From assembly GCA_016648135.1 (NCBI GenBank), contig JADDOH010000318.1:1-64000 (forward strand): a stretch of 64,000 nucleotides of DNA, given 5' to 3'. Within the stretch, counting starts at the first letter, position 1, and each line of letters starts with the position of its first letter. Under the pieces are notes generated by a model. It was not told where the DNA came from, did no database searches, and worked only from the letters and a program-made list of their open reading frames with translations. This DNA comes from Agrypnia vestita. Its lineage: Eukaryota > Arthropoda > Insecta > Trichoptera > Phryganeidae. This document shows positions 22,649 to 33,912 of the stretch, in pieces. The position numbers and the translations under genes were made by a program.

Positions 22649-22661
22649 AAGTTCTGAGAAT
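22649..22661. repeat. Target site duplication, right copy
   Basis: Exact repeat of 21936-21948 directly after the right arm of the Penelope-like insertion. Confidence 0.65.
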
Positions 22662-22795
22662 TTTCCTCATCGAATCATTGGTATACAAGATGTTTGAAGG
22701 AAAATGATATCGCGCTGAGGGTATATTTCGTGGTCACACAGGAGTCCAGACCTAATCGCCTTTGATTCTTTCTCTGGGGATACACAAAGAGTCTT

Positions 22796-22925
22796 GTGTA
22801 TACCAATAATTCAACCACTCCTGTCCAGTTGAAGACCAATATTCGGGAAGAACTGGCCGCTTTCCACGCGCAATTCACCAGCGAGTTTTCATAAATTTGA
22901 GGTCCAGATTCAGAGAGAGAAAAGT
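22796..22925 (+). pseudogene. Transposase C-terminal remnant
   Basis: Encodes VYTNNSTTPVQLKTNIREEL followed by AAF, and after a frameshift PRAIHQRVFINLRSRFRE. The pattern L-K-x-N-I-R-E-E, then R-x-x-x-Q-R-V-x-x-N-L-R-x-R, is the usual end of Tc1/mariner-type transposases linked to DUF4817 N-termini. The right transposon terminus is about 160 bp downstream. Confidence 0.65.
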
Positions 22926-23088
22926 GTTTTTGCCGAAACGTAGATCTTTTGAGTGATGTAATTTTTATGAAGTAAATTTCTTATTTATTCACTTAAATTT
23001 AAAACTTTTCTTATTTCAGTAAAAATTGTGTTTTTCATATTTTTTCCAAATCCACTCAATGGCTCCAAACTACATGGCCCACCCTGTA

Positions 23089-24019
23089 TTATATGCTCAT
23101 ATGCTAAAACTTTACAAATAAGGTACACACATGCTTTATTTAGATATTCCGCATTTCATTCAGTATTGAAATGGTTCAAAAGATGTGTAGGTTGATACTA
23201 TACCCTCCGGCCAATAACTACTCTACGATGTCGTGTTCAATTAAAATTTGATGTAGCATATCAGCTTGTTATATCAAGCTTGTATTTGGAAAATATGTAT
23301 ACTAATATTTAGATGTGAATACGGGACGCAAGAAAACAGAAAACTAATGATACAGAAATTTAAAATAATATTTCACGTCATTAAAATTTACTAAGCTCCA
23401 TATCTCCACAAGAGATAACAAATAAAATAATGTATCAATTGAAGAAATAACTGAGAAAATGGCTTTAAGAATAAGATAAACAACAATTCGAAACAATCAT
23501 TAAAACAAACCATCATTAAAACAAACCATACAAATTCATACTTCTAAAGAAGAAAATCATTAAATATCAATGCAAAAACGAACATATATGTTGAAAAATA
23601 GTTTAACGGATAGCCATATAACTCGTATTTTCAGTAACTAAGGAAAATTATTACAGAGGTGGTATTTCAATACCTGGAGTAATAAAAAGTGGAAACGTAC
23701 ATTTAACAATCTCCTTCATTTCATATTATAAAATTAATATTTCACTTACTTAAATTGTAAATAACATATAACAAATTTAATATATTGAGTTAGACGGTGT
23801 ACCTACTAAATGCTGATAACAACGATTTCACGCAACGGCGGTTAGTTAACCGTGACCACAGACTATTTTGCATGCAATACAGGGTCACTCATTCGTGATC
23901 ACGTTATCTTTCTAGAGAATGCTTCGACGTTCTATCTCATAGTAGAATACATGTCAGAAGAATCTAGAACTTTCTATAGGTTTCTCATTACCTATCTAGA
24001 ATAAATCTTTCGGGGGAAT
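23089..24019. other. AT-rich intergenic, nothing recognised
   Basis: No frame or repeat identified. Confidence 0.4.
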
Positions 24020-24085
24020 TTACCTATAAAAGTAGTAACACGACGCGAGCTTGAGGAATTCAGTTTGTGATGACAACAGTGCGAT
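24020..24085 (+). promoter_or_regulatory. TATA-Inr core promoter-like segment, possible LTR piece
   Basis: CTATAAAAGTAG is followed about 37 bp later by TTCAGTTTG, an arthropod initiator match. The upstream 150 bp hold several TCTAGAA motifs. The composition resembles the promoter part of the solo LTRs at 45258 and 55192, but I cannot find LTR ends. Confidence 0.25.
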
Positions 24086-25039
24086 GTAAGTGTATGACAT
24101 GTTCTGGAATCATTTAGGGACTATAAATTTATGAACAGTACTCCGATTTAACTCGTGAAAAAATAAAATACAACACGTCACCCCCAATAATGGACCCTGC
24201 CTTGGTATCCAGAGGGTTGTCCAGAGAGATGGAATATATATAAGGTAGAATATCCCAGAAAACTACACGCAGAATAATAAATAAATAAATAAATAGTTTT
24301 AATGGTTTTTTTTATTTGCCTCCCACGTTCTACGACAACACAACATACAAGAAAAGAAAAGCAAGATGAAATTTAGTGACCCCCTTTCAACGTGGATTGT
24401 AAAAATGTAAGAAACATCAAATTATCTTTATACTGTCTTAAAGTATAACCCTATAACCTAACTGGAACAAAATTGAAATAAATGATTTTGTTCCGAAAAC
24501 CAATATAATTTTCCGTCCCAAGTGGATATTTCTATTTTAGCGTGCACCATCTTGTTAGGATTCATGATTTCTGCATCAGCCACACATAAAGTCTGTTTAC
24601 ACAAGTATGCAAATGTGTTCCCCCGCTGCCATAACACTTTATTGCACTTAGGAAGAGTGTAATGGAAAATATAACGATGTCGTCGGGACATATCTTCAGT
24701 GGCGTAGTTATCTCGACATTTTCTCCCGGAGTTTCTGGATTATGACTTTGAAGGAAGAGGCTTTATCTGGCGACATAAATAACACGCGTGGAAGAGAAAA
24801 AATATTTATCATAAAAGCCCTTTTATTTATATTATTTTTATTTCTACGAAGAATTATACGTCAGTATTTATTTATTCACTCTTGGGGGTTTGTCGTGGAA
24901 GAAATTAGATATAAAAATAATAATCCAATATAAATGCATTGCAATCAGAATTTGTTAAATAAAATTCAAGATCAAAGAAATAAAGAAAAATTAAAGAAGG
25001 AAAGAGAGAAAAGAGAACAGACAGCAAGGTACGCATTTA
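24086..25039. other. Intergenic, unassigned frames
   Basis: The minus-strand frame 24458-24691 (77 codons) and the plus-strand frame 24742-24933 have no recognised motif. A TAAA microsatellite lies near 24275-24295. Confidence 0.4.
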
Positions 25040-25375
25040 TAAGACTTGTACGCGACCTATCTTCCTAAAGTGTGGTATTGAAGCGAAGACGGATACTGTC
25101 AAGACAAAGAGTATTTTAAAAATAACTAAAATGAGAACTTTGCGTGTCATTGCTGGAAAGATGTGGTCAGATGGGGGCGACAGCATCGACGATACTGGTA
25201 CCTTCACGTACAGAGAATGAGTATAACAAGAATTCCGTACATAGCTCTTCATGGCATATCAGGTGGACAGCGTCCAACAGGAAGACCCCTAAGCGATGAA
25301 GAGATAGCTGGAATTCAGCATCACAAGAGGAAACCCCTGCAGAAACAGATTCTTGAGTCTAAATAAAGTTGAAGA
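25040..25375 (+). pseudogene. RTE-like LINE ORF2 C-terminal remnant (second family)
   Basis: Encodes YLPKCGIEAKTDTVKTKSIL and MRTLRVIAGKMWSDG, then in another frame YLHVQRMSITRIPYIAL and GGQRPTGRP. M-R-T-L-R-x-I-A-G-K followed by H-V-x-R-M and G-x-R-P-x-G-R-P is the conserved end of LINE ORF2 proteins of the RTE/R1-like type. A stop and a frameshift separate the pieces. It ends with AAATAAAG and a GAAGAAGAAG tail near 25375. Confidence 0.65.
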
Positions 25376-25450
25376 AGAAGAAATTAAATATTAGATAAAA
25401 ATTAAGGTCACAGGTACACCTAACCTAACCTAGCCTAACCCAACTAAATT

Positions 25451-26040
25451 TTGCATGCGTACTTTTTTTTAGAACAGCAATACCATTTATACAACAAATC
25501 CACAGAATCTAATATGTTAACAGCATTACGCGATCTCTGTAAACATGAATTGTTCATAAATGTTTCGAGAAATAGAGCATCCCATACTCAAAATACATTT
25601 ATATATCGCGCATGCAAAGCTTTCAATAATAATTGTATCGATATTGACTTCTTCGACATTGGTCTTACTGAATTTAAAAGAATGCTTTAGATTAAATGTA
25701 CTAAATTGACCATTCACTCACTATATCTAATCTTCTCTTCCTCCACCTCTATCCTGACTCCTACCTCCTCATTCTTTTTCACCCATTATTTAACTCATTT
25801 CTTGATATACTTTTACTTTTTTCACAATTAACCACTTACCATTATTCAGTCTTAACATTGTTAGTTGCTTACTAATATTCATTAATTAATTCAAAATAAT
25901 TAACTTAAAAATATCTTATCTAACTTTGTTCTTAACATCTGTGAATCTTTTTAATTGGTCTATGAAATGAACACAATGCTTTTACATTACATGTTTAAAA
26001 AACTGTTAAAATTCCTTAATAAATAAATAAAAATAAATGT
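25451..26040 (+). pseudogene. CR1/Jockey-like LINE 3' end
   Basis: A 79-codon frame ends in RASHTQNTFIYRACKAFNNN, then CIDIDFFDIGLTEFKRML. This fits the C-terminus of CR1/Jockey-type ORF2 proteins, where a F-x-Y-R-A-x-K-x-(F/W)-N segment precedes a final F-K. About 330 bp of 3'-untranslated sequence follow, ending in CCTTAATAAATAAATAAAAA. No reverse transcriptase domain remains. Confidence 0.5.
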
Positions 26041-26154
26041 AAATATAAATTAGAGCGAGAAGCATCTACATGAAATGGAGCATGATGTCTCGGATATCTC
26101 GTAATAAGAGTTAACGTAACGGGAATGGATAGCACATTCAAAACAAGAGTTTGA

Positions 26155-26420
26155 ATTTTTATTTTTATTTATTTATTAACGCTCTTCAAGGTTTTTACAT
26201 ATAATAAGGTAAATTGCACATTAAATCAATGAATATTTTAAATAATACGTAGTGATTTCCCGAGAAATACAAACAAGAAAAAAAATATATAAAGTGGAAA
26301 GAAAATACATAGTAGTAGTACAATACTAACAGATAAATATAATATAAAGTAAAAAGCAACTAGGTATATAGCAGAAGCTTGTGTATGAATAAGCAGAAAT
26401 TAGTTAACTTTTTTTATTAA
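26155..26420 (-). mobile_element. LINE 3' untranslated end (minus)
   Basis: The reverse complement matches 16440-16680: GCTTCTGC, GCTTTTTACTTTATATTATA, TTTTCTTTCCACTTTATA, then GAAGAGCGTTAATAAATAAATAAA. Inverted with respect to the LINE end at 25451-26040 and about 110 bp away from it. Confidence 0.55.
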
Positions 26421-28004
26421 GTCTTCATATTTTTCGTAGTTTTGAACGATAACGAGCTATTTAGAAGCAAACAAAAATATTAAAATGGTATTCAGAAAAG
26501 ATTACAGTATAATGCAATGTGAAAAAATAAATGTAAAGCGTATAAGGAAGGCTGTACTGACATTTGTATATGTTAGTGTTGGTTTAAGAAATGTCACAAT
26601 GAGAATTTTAATCTTCAAGACGAATCACGCCGAGGACAAGCAGACAAGCACACAAAAATATCAAAAAAAATTAAATTAAATTTTATTCAATCAACTTAAT
26701 AATGAATGAAATTTAATCAAAATGCTTTTTTTTTGCTTTCTTTTTAAACGTGCAAATAGTAATTTTCTAGCTTTTGAAACAGCATTTATAGTACCTACCA
26801 AGTCTCGCTAAGAGTGTATTCCTTTTCAGACTTTTGCAACAGAATAAGAAAATTCAGTCTTTGAATGATGCGAGCCATCCGAGGCGCAGGTTGGAACTCT
26901 ACCAATACTTAAATATTTCAACAAACAGAAAGGGCATAATCCTCTCTCAATAAGCATATACAATAGTTCCCAACAGGAGTCCCACATAATCTGTCTGGTC
27001 TACAATCGAAGGGAAAAAAAGGAAAAATCAGGTGAATACAATTTTTCAATCCCTAGTGAAATAAATGGCATCGACTGCAAACTATTGACAAATGACATAG
27101 GATGATAGCCGAAACATGGTCTGTTTTATATGTTTAATAGTTGGGTATTTATAATAAAATGTGCAAAAAACTTGTGATAGTGTTAAAAGAGAAAGGTTAT
27201 GGGAAGGACACTAGTCGCGGGGTTATCAGTAAACTTTTACACGCAATTGCATCCCTGTACAAAGGAAGTAGGTACTCCGTGTGTAAGAACCAAGGGATCA
27301 TTAACTCCGTTAAATATTACAATGGATTGCAATCGACTCTCCATGAACATTCAACTTTTATGTGGATAATTGTGTGAGAGAACTTTGATTAAATGTGCGA
27401 TATTGATTATTTTACAGTTTTTTTAAATCGTGTCGACGGACCCTACGTATATTATATGCAATGTATCTCGTGCTTATGTAGGTGTGTGTAAGGGCCGTCC
27501 GCGGAGACGGCACGGGAGGATGCGGGCATTCCAGATTTACGGGCTGGCGTGTAAGACGTACGGTTGCGAGAGAAACCAATTGCCACATAAATACTGTTGT
27601 ATTGTTCCGAATAAACTTGTTAATTGACATCTTAATTACGGTAATGGTAATTCTGATGCCTTACAGTAACAAGTTAAAACATCATACTATCAAATCTGAG
27701 TAATTTGTATTTTAGTTTTATTATCTTAACTATCCAATTAACTACATGTTTTTGGATAGTGTTAAAAACGTTGATTTCTCTTTTGTATTTTCTTTTTTTG
27801 AAACGAAAATTTAACTTTCTGTTAAACATGTTTAGGGAATATTAAGTACTCTGGATAGTTGAAGATAATAAAACGAAAATCGAATTTTCGCAGATTGACA
27901 GAATACGTAAGGACCGTCGATATTAATGTAGGTATGTTTAATAATAAAATTTTGTGATGACATTATAAATATAATTTTAAAAATTAACTAAGTATACAAC
28001 TATA
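26421..28004. other. Intergenic with a GC-richer island
   Basis: 27430-27640 is clearly GC-richer than its surroundings and is open in two plus frames and one minus frame. It ends with CGAATAAACTTGTTAATTGACA, which looks like a poly(A)-signal segment of an LTR or gene end. No domain recognised. Confidence 0.35.
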
Positions 28005-28090
28005 TCCTGAAAGGGCCATATATGCCTTGAAACATGTTGATGTTTTCAATATAAAAAAGTGGTGAAAACTAAGTGTATTTTATTCATTAT
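28005..28090 (+). mobile_element. Single Penelope-like 3' end
   Basis: CCTGAAAGGGCCATATATG, then CCTTGAAACATGTTG: an AAGG(G)C/GCCTT stem-loop directly before GAAAC (28029-28033), preceded by CTGA with the remaining TGA of the core lost. The tail AAAAAAGTGGTGAAAACTAA, then GTGTATTTTATT, matches the tails at 38120, 41290, 41710 and 61480. Confidence 0.45.
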
Positions 28091-28389
28091 ATAATAAAAT
28101 TATTATTTACCTCCTTTTGTTTATTTTGTTTGAATGAATTGTAACATTGCCCACATATCTCTTTTATACTTTAATTCTTTAGTTTTTCTTTTATACTTTA
28201 ATTTAGCTTGTAAATACTCCTATAAGCTCGAGCTTCGGCTCAAATTATGGGGAGTATAACGTAGTGATAAAAATGTTATAATATAGAATCAATTTATTAT
28301 AAAAAAACATGTATCTACTGTTTAAATAAATAAATTTAAAAAAATATATTTTTAAAAATATTTTTTAAGATTTAAAAAAAAAAAAAAGA

Positions 28390-28475
28390 TTTTTTCTATA
28401 CAATAGGAAGTTACAAACGTCACACGAAGTAATGTCAAACGGACGGACAGACAACGAAATTATTATAATTGGGAT
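28390..28475 (+). repeat. Interspersed repeat fragment
   Basis: Matches the reverse complement of 56990-57065: GAAGTTAC, AATG..A..GGACGGACAGAC, ACGAAATTATTA and AATTGGGAT. Family unknown. Confidence 0.55.
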
Positions 28476-29104
28476 ACCTATGTAATATTCATAAGGTAAT
28501 TTGCAAATACGGTGGATCATGTCGTACACACTCAACCTGGTTGGGCTGAAGTAGACTGATAATTATTATATATATTTAACATCTGTAGTTTTCAACCATT
28601 GCAAGTTTTGTTTGTGTGAAAGTCTTACCGCAAACCATAAAAGAATAATGTATCAAAGAGACGTTTAAAACATGCTGTTCATTTTGAACTTTGCTTTGAG
28701 GTTGCAGAACGCGATACCACCACCGCATTGTTAAATACAATATTTTCCTTAGTTATATTGTCAACTTGAAGTCTGATATCATTCTGTTATAAAACTAATT
28801 AGTCTCTACAATTCGTTTACAATTTAATCTCAGATTAAGTGGCACTGCTAACAAGCAATTTTCATTTTTGAAGAGTGTTGCTAGTTTTAAATATCACCAT
28901 ATAACGCTTTAGATGGATTCTTTAGGTATATATATAAAGGTCACATAAAGTTGAATTTATTTTATTTATTAAAGTATACACAGTGAGTATATTAATGTAT
29001 TAATGATAGTTGATTCTTAAACAAAGTAAACATAATTCATATAAAATTAAGAGCATAACGTTATAAACGTTAATACCCTTTAAATACAGGTATGACCATT
29101 AAAT
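28476..29104. other. Intergenic, nothing recognised
   Basis: AT-rich, without supported features. Confidence 0.4.
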
Positions 29105-29330
29105 ACGAATCCTAACGGTGAGAGTGAGATGAGGAATCCAGGCTGCCGAAATGAGTTGCCTTATAAGAGTAGCAGGAGTATCTTTCTAGGTTCAAGTGAG
29201 AAAAACCGATATCAAAACATAATCGAGTCGTACTTCTACTTGTCTATGTAAAAATAACTCATTCAAGGTGGCTTGGACACGTCTTGCAAATACCAGAGAA
29301 ACGGCTCGTACCAAAATATACCTTTTTTGC
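29105..29330 (+). pseudogene. RTE-like LINE ORF2 C-terminal remnant
   Basis: One frame reads EMSCLIRVAGVSF and, after stops, another reads THSRWLGHVLQIPEKRLVPK. The R-W-L-G-H-V motif identifies the end of a LINE ORF2. Several stops are present and nothing upstream is recognisable. Confidence 0.55.
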
Positions 29331-29935
29331 AACTTCGGGTGATAAAATTCGGGTGGTGGATCGTCTAAGCTGGAGTAAACAGGATGTGAAAACAGATTGG
29401 ATCTCCATTGGTTATGAAGTATCCAAGTGGAGCAAGGCAGGGGGAGATGGTTATGCCTTATCGAGGTTTTTGATCCCCGATATTCGAACCGTATTTGATT
29501 TAATTTTTTAAGAATAAGTTAAGGTTAAAATGTTTAAAAAAAAATCAAACCGCTATTAACTTTAAAATAAAGAAGGATAGGTATCTCATATCACATTTTC
29601 TCTATAAATGGACATTTAATATTTGAATATGGAATCTCATAACTTACATTATTCTGTTGGATGGTACTTGGTACGAATTAATTATTCTGACTCTGAGCTC
29701 GGAACTTTTCATTCACGACGTTACTTACTCTACCGTAAATATATGAATATAATATTTCTCTCTGAAGATAGCAAATATAAATAAAAATCCAGATTTGTAG
29801 TTATTGCTTTATTTTGCAGACCAATTAAATAGAAATCTTTATAGTCAAATTTGATAGGAATACACATCGCTAATAAGTTTTGGTAAATTTTCTTTGAATT
29901 ATAAATTAAATTGGTATGTGATATGTGACACTTAT
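29331..29935. other. Intergenic, nothing recognised
   Basis: No supported feature. The 3' continuation of the preceding LINE remnant may lie in the first ~200 bp. Confidence 0.4.
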
Positions 29936-29985
29936 AAAGGAATATTATTATATAATTATTCATAATATTATAATAATATTCCTCC
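29936..29985. repeat. AT-rich inverted repeat
   Basis: AGGAATATTATTATA and its exact complement TATAATAATATTCCT form 15-bp arms with a short AT-rich loop. It lies immediately before the first recognisable LINE codon. Confidence 0.7.
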
Positions 29986-29988
29986 AGT

Positions 29989-30930
29989 TCAGTTCTAGGA
30001 CCAATATTATTCATAATCTACATTAATGATATAGTGAAAATACTTAAATATTGTAAAATTCGATTATTTGCAGATGATGCACTAGTATATATTTCAGGAG
30101 ACATTTACATAGAAATCATTAACAAACTAAACCATGACCTTAATCAAATATCAATATGGCTGAAAATAAATAAATTGAAATTAAATATCAACAAAACAAA
30201 AGTAATGAACATTGGAAATAAGAAAATACCAGATGCACCAACAATAATTATCGATGGGGAAGCAATCAAAGAAACAACTGATATAAAATAATTATAGATA
30301 ATAAATTAAACTTTTCACTGAACACTAATTATGTAACAAAAAAATAGCAAAACGAATTTCACTCTTGGGAAGAATCAGAAGATATATTAAAACCGATTCG
30401 TGCAAAAATATATATAACGCAATAATAGTCCCTCACATCAACTACTGCAGCAGTATAATATTTTTGGCTAATGAAGAAGAATTGAAAAAGTTAGCAATAC
30501 TCCAAAATAAAACATTAAGAATAATACAAAAAGAAATCGTTACCAAGAATCAAATTGATGTTAGAAAGTCTACAAATAATGACAAATGAGAAAAGAATCA
30601 TATTGATGTTAGAAAGTCTACAAATAATAACATTTAGACAAATAATTAAATTTAACTTTCTTCTATTTATATACAAAATTGTTAATGGACACAACAATAC
30701 ATTTGAATTAGTAAGAAAAATAAGAAAAAACCAACATGAACATGACCATTGTACAAGAAAAAAAGATGCAATAAGATTGCCATTCAGAAAGAAAAAAAGA
30801 TCGCAAACTTCTGTGATGTACAGTGGGATGAAGTTGTATGTGAGTCTGCCAGAGGATATTAGAGATGAAAAAAATATGAAAGTTTAAAAAAAAAAACTAA
30901 GGGAGTTTGTGATACATACTTTTGATTAGA
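29989..30930 (+). pseudogene. CR1/Jockey-like LINE reverse transcriptase, C-terminal half
   Basis: From 29989 the frame reads SVLGPILFIIYINDI, then LFADDALVY, with the catalytic FADD at 30067-30078. This corresponds to reverse transcriptase motifs B' to C. A frameshift near 30291 leads to LGRIRRYI and IIVPHINYCSS in a second frame, and a third frame carries the thumb and C-terminus (IYKIVNG, MKLYVSLPEDI), ending with FKKKLREFV near 30930. The first half of the protein and the endonuclease are absent. The frame changes, a 48-bp internal duplication (30549-30644) and the abrupt left edge show a dead, truncated copy. The clade is inferred from the C-terminal layout. Confidence 0.8.
30549..30644. 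repeat. 48-bp tandem duplication inside LINE
   Basis: AATCA.ATTGATGTTAGAAAG, then TCTACAAATAAT, occurs at 30549 and again at 30597. It breaks the collinearity of the LINE frame. Confidence 0.8.
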
Positions 30931-32423
30931 AATATATTTGATATTTTACATATTTATAAATGATATTTTACAATGTATATATTAGGAAACATAAATTTAT
31001 TATTTTAAGAAAAAATAAAAAAAAAATTTAAAAATATATTTTTTATAAACAAAATACCTTCTGTAATAGTGAAACCTCGGTCTACGAGTGTTTTGAAGAC
31101 AATTGATATTAAAATTTGACTTGATAAACGAGAGATTTGATATTATTTGCCAATTGTCACGTGAGTATCTCAACTGAACAGATGGTACCTATTTCTCTCA
31201 CTTCGCGTAAGAGAAATAATAATAAAAAATTTGAAAATAATAAAAAGAATTTAGTAGTACAAACGATATTTTTTAACGATAGAGCAATTTTATCCCACTT
31301 TTCTGAGAAATCCTCAAGAAGAGGCAAAAGCAAGTGTCTTTGCCCTCAAGTCGCACAAAAAGATAAATCTATTGAGCCAACAGATAATATTGATTCCGTC
31401 AGTTATAGGCAGTCATCCTAAATAATTTAAAATTATAAAATTATAATAAAAAGTATTTAAAAAAGCATTTTGTATTAAAACACACTTTCTGTGGCTAATG
31501 TAATGTATTAGTGGTGACAAATAAGGAATTCAATTCCGAGCGGCTAGTGCACGGGCGCCGATGCCTGCTTTGTTCTAATAAAACACGAGATTCGATATCA
31601 ATATTCGGTATCATCCTTACACAATGAAATACTTAATTAATAATCCTTAATACTTAACTAATAATCCTTACTTAAAAAGTGATTGCAATTATTACAAAGT
31701 TTACGTAAAAGGTATTAATACCCTTCCGGCGCTGTGATTTGAATGATTTGAGTTCCCATTATTTCGTATTTATATGAGTTGAAATGAAATTCACTTTGAA
31801 ATACGAGTGCTTTGGATAATGTTTCTGAAAAAAATTATGCGCAATTTAATATTTATTGATTTACTTGGACACGTAACATTTTAAGAATATTTTGAGTTTG
31901 TTCAAATTTTTCACGAATACAGTACTGGATTTTTATCCCAGGGGAAATCATTAATTTTTTTGTCGCCAGTGAAATGAATGTCATTGTGGATTGCTGTGTG
32001 CGGTGTGGTAGTGCAAAATACGAAAAACCATCCAAATGCGACATTGGCAGTTTCATTGAAGTAACTTAAACTAGCCGAAAGTTCGGATGATAGAGAACCC
32101 ACAGCCAGGACAACTTCTGAGAGACGTACATCCCTCAGAATTTACGAGGAATGTGGTGAATGAAATATTTGAAATGTAAATCTAAGTTAATCTTGCGACG
32201 CAATCAAGAAAATCAGATCAGGTGGGAGTTTGGATAGTTAGGAACCCACAAGGACATCTCCTAGGAGTACGTTAATTTACAAGGAACATGGTGTTAATTT
32301 ATGGCCATGCATTATTGAATTATTCCACGTCCCTGAATGCAGAACGAATGTAATGAATAGGCACAAAATAAAGAATAGTATGCAGCTTTTAAACTGAGTG
32401 ATCATCTTGTAACTATGTAATGA
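30931..32423. other. Intergenic, no recognised gene
   Basis: The 94-codon plus frame at 31137-31421 and overlapping minus frames at 31853-32102 have no motif. Confidence 0.4.
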
Positions 32424-32626
32424 AGGAGATATAAGAAAATTACAAATTCAACACAATAGAGCAATGAGGATAATTCTACAGAGAAATATATATTCCAAAA
32501 TTAAAAATATGCTCCCAAATTTAAATTTGATTAATATAAAACAAGGATTTAAATTAAATACAATGATATTCATTCACAAAATATTAAACGACAAAATGCC
32601 AAAATATTTTAAAATAAAATCAAATA

Positions 32627-32655
32627 TTAGGTCCTTACATATGAAATTGGCGTTT
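32627..32655 (+). repeat. Mariner left terminal inverted repeat
   Basis: 29 bp, exact complement of 33884-33912. Transposase binding and cleavage site by family knowledge. Confidence 0.95.
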
Positions 32656-32814
32656 TGCCGTACTGGCAAATTTGATCTCAAATATCTTCTCTTTGGTTAG
32701 GAATTCCAAATCCAAATTTATACAGCTATTTACTCATGTATTTGTGTTTTGAAAATTATAATTCATTTGTTTTTTCCTCAATTGTTTTTTTCTTTGCGTC
32801 ACTCAGTTTACAAA

Positions 32815-33834
32815 ATGCAAAACTTGAAATATCGCGTTATTTACGAGTACGAGTTCCACCGTGGCACCAGTGCTGCAGAAACGGCTCGAAGGATTAATGA
32901 TGTGTATGGCGACGGTGCCGCAAAAGAAAACACAGTGCGTTTTTGGTTCCAACGTTTTCGTTCTGGAAATTTCGACCTGCAGAACAAGCCCCGTGGACGG
33001 CCGGAGACCAAAGTTGATAATGAAGAATTGAAGGCTATTGTGGAAGCGGATCCATCGCAAACCACATCCGAGTTAGCTGCAGGCTGCGGTGTTAGTGATA
33101 AAACTGTTTTAATCCACTTGAAGCAAATTGGTAAGGTGAAAAAGCTTGAAAGGTGGGTACCTCACGAATTGAGTGAAGCAAATCAACAAACGCGCGTTGA
33201 CTGCTGCGTTGCATTACTCAACCGGCACAATAATGAAGGCATTTTAAATCGAATCATTACCTGTGATGAAAAGTGGATCCTGTACGATAATCGGAAGCGC
33301 TCATCGCAATGGCTGAACCCTGCCGAACCAGCCAAACCATGCCCCAAGCGAAAATTGACTCCAAAAAAGTTGCTTGTGAGCGTTTGGTGGACTAGTGCTG
33401 GTGTCGTTCACTACAGCTTTCTTAAATCTGGCCAGACGATTACGGCAGTTGTCTATTGTCAGCAACTGCAAACCATGATGGAAAAGCTAGCTGCTAAACA
33501 ACCGAGGCTGGTTAATCGCTCTAGGCCACTGCTGCTTCATGATAACGCTAGACCACACACTGCACAACAGACGGCTACCAAATTAGAGGAGCTTCAATTG
33601 GAATGTCTAAGACATCCACCGTACTCTCCGGACCTTGCCCCAACAGATTACCATTTTTTTCGAAATTTGGATAACTTCTTGCAAAGGAAAAAATTCAACT
33701 CCGATGGGGCAGTCCAAACCGCCTTCAAAGATTTTATTGATTCCCGTCCGAATGGTTTTTTTAGTAAAGGGATCGATGAACTACCTATGAGATGGCAAAA
33801 GTGCATAGATAGCAATGGTACATACTTTGAGTAA
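32815..33834 (+). CDS. mariner transposase, 339 aa, apparently intact
   Basis: DDE-type DNA transposase that binds the terminal repeats and moves the element by cut-and-paste into TA sites in the nucleus. Residues 1-105 form the two helix-turn-helix DNA-binding region, with a GRP motif at 61-63. The linker WVPHEL is at 114-119. The catalytic acids are D151 (in TCDEKW), D243 (in LHDNARPH) and D278 (in APTDYHFF), with 34 residues between the last two, which is the DD34D signature of mariners. YSPDLAP is at 270-276. I chose the ATG at 32815 because homologues begin with this M-x-N-type start and the 22 upstream in-frame codons are hydrophobic leader-like sequence outside the family. Length is normal for the family. 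Subfamily not settled: the C-terminal half resembles cecropia/elegans-type mariners. Confidence 0.93.
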   Translation: MQNLKYRVIYEYEFHRGTSAAETARRINDVYGDGAAKENTVRFWFQRFRSGNFDLQNKPRGRPETKVDNEELKAIVEADPSQTTSELAAGCGVSDKTVLIHLKQIGKVKKLERWVPHELSEANQQTRVDCCVALLNRHNNEGILNRIITCDEKWILYDNRKRSSQWLNPAEPAKPCPKRKLTPKKLLVSVWWTSAGVVHYSFLKSGQTITAVVYCQQLQTMMEKLAAKQPRLVNRSRPLLLHDNARPHTAQQTATKLEELQLECLRHPPYSPDLAPTDYHFFRNLDNFLQRKKFNSDGAVQTAFKDFIDSRPNGFFSKGIDELPMRWQKCIDSNGTYFE

Positions 33835-33883
33835 ATAAATATATTATAATAAAAAAAAATCGGCTTTATGTTCCTCCCATACT

Positions 33884-33912
33884 AAACGCCAATTTCATAT
33901 GTAAGGACCTAA
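33884..33912 (-). repeat. Mariner right terminal inverted repeat
   Basis: 29 bp, exact complement of 32627-32655, ending 78 bp after the transposase stop. Confidence 0.95.

Larger units (their letters stand above)
21735..23088 (+). mobile_element. Broken Tc1/mariner-type transposon with DUF4817-like N-terminus
   Basis: Ends are TACAGGATGTACCAAAA at the left and, on the opposite strand at the right, TACAGGGTGGGCCATG, an imperfect pair of inverted termini flanked by TA. The transposase is represented by an N-terminal piece (21835-21936) and a C-terminal piece (22796-22925). Between them sits a 700-bp Penelope-like insertion. The whole middle, including all catalytic residues, is missing or unrecognisable. 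Confidence 0.65.
32627..33912 (+). mobile_element. Complete mariner element, 1286 bp
   Basis: Bounded by 29-bp perfect inverted repeats starting TTAGGTCCTTACATATG and flanked by TA on both sides (32625-32626 and 33913-33914), the usual mariner target duplication. The single transposase frame is uninterrupted. The size is standard for mariners. Perfect termini and an intact frame in an otherwise decayed region point to recent insertion, possibly with activity retained. Confidence 0.95.

Noticed and set aside
22675..22878. Minus-strand 67-codon frame
   Set aside because: It is the reverse of the transposase C-terminal region, which has a clear family match on the plus strand.
27095..27125. Another hammerhead-like motif (GATGATAGCC followed by GAAAC)
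   Set aside because: No stem can form between the GATGA box and GAAAC, and no Penelope-type tail follows.
27430..27640. Protein-coding gene in the GC-richer island
   Set aside because: Open in three frames on both strands, none with a recognisable domain; frame openness here follows composition.
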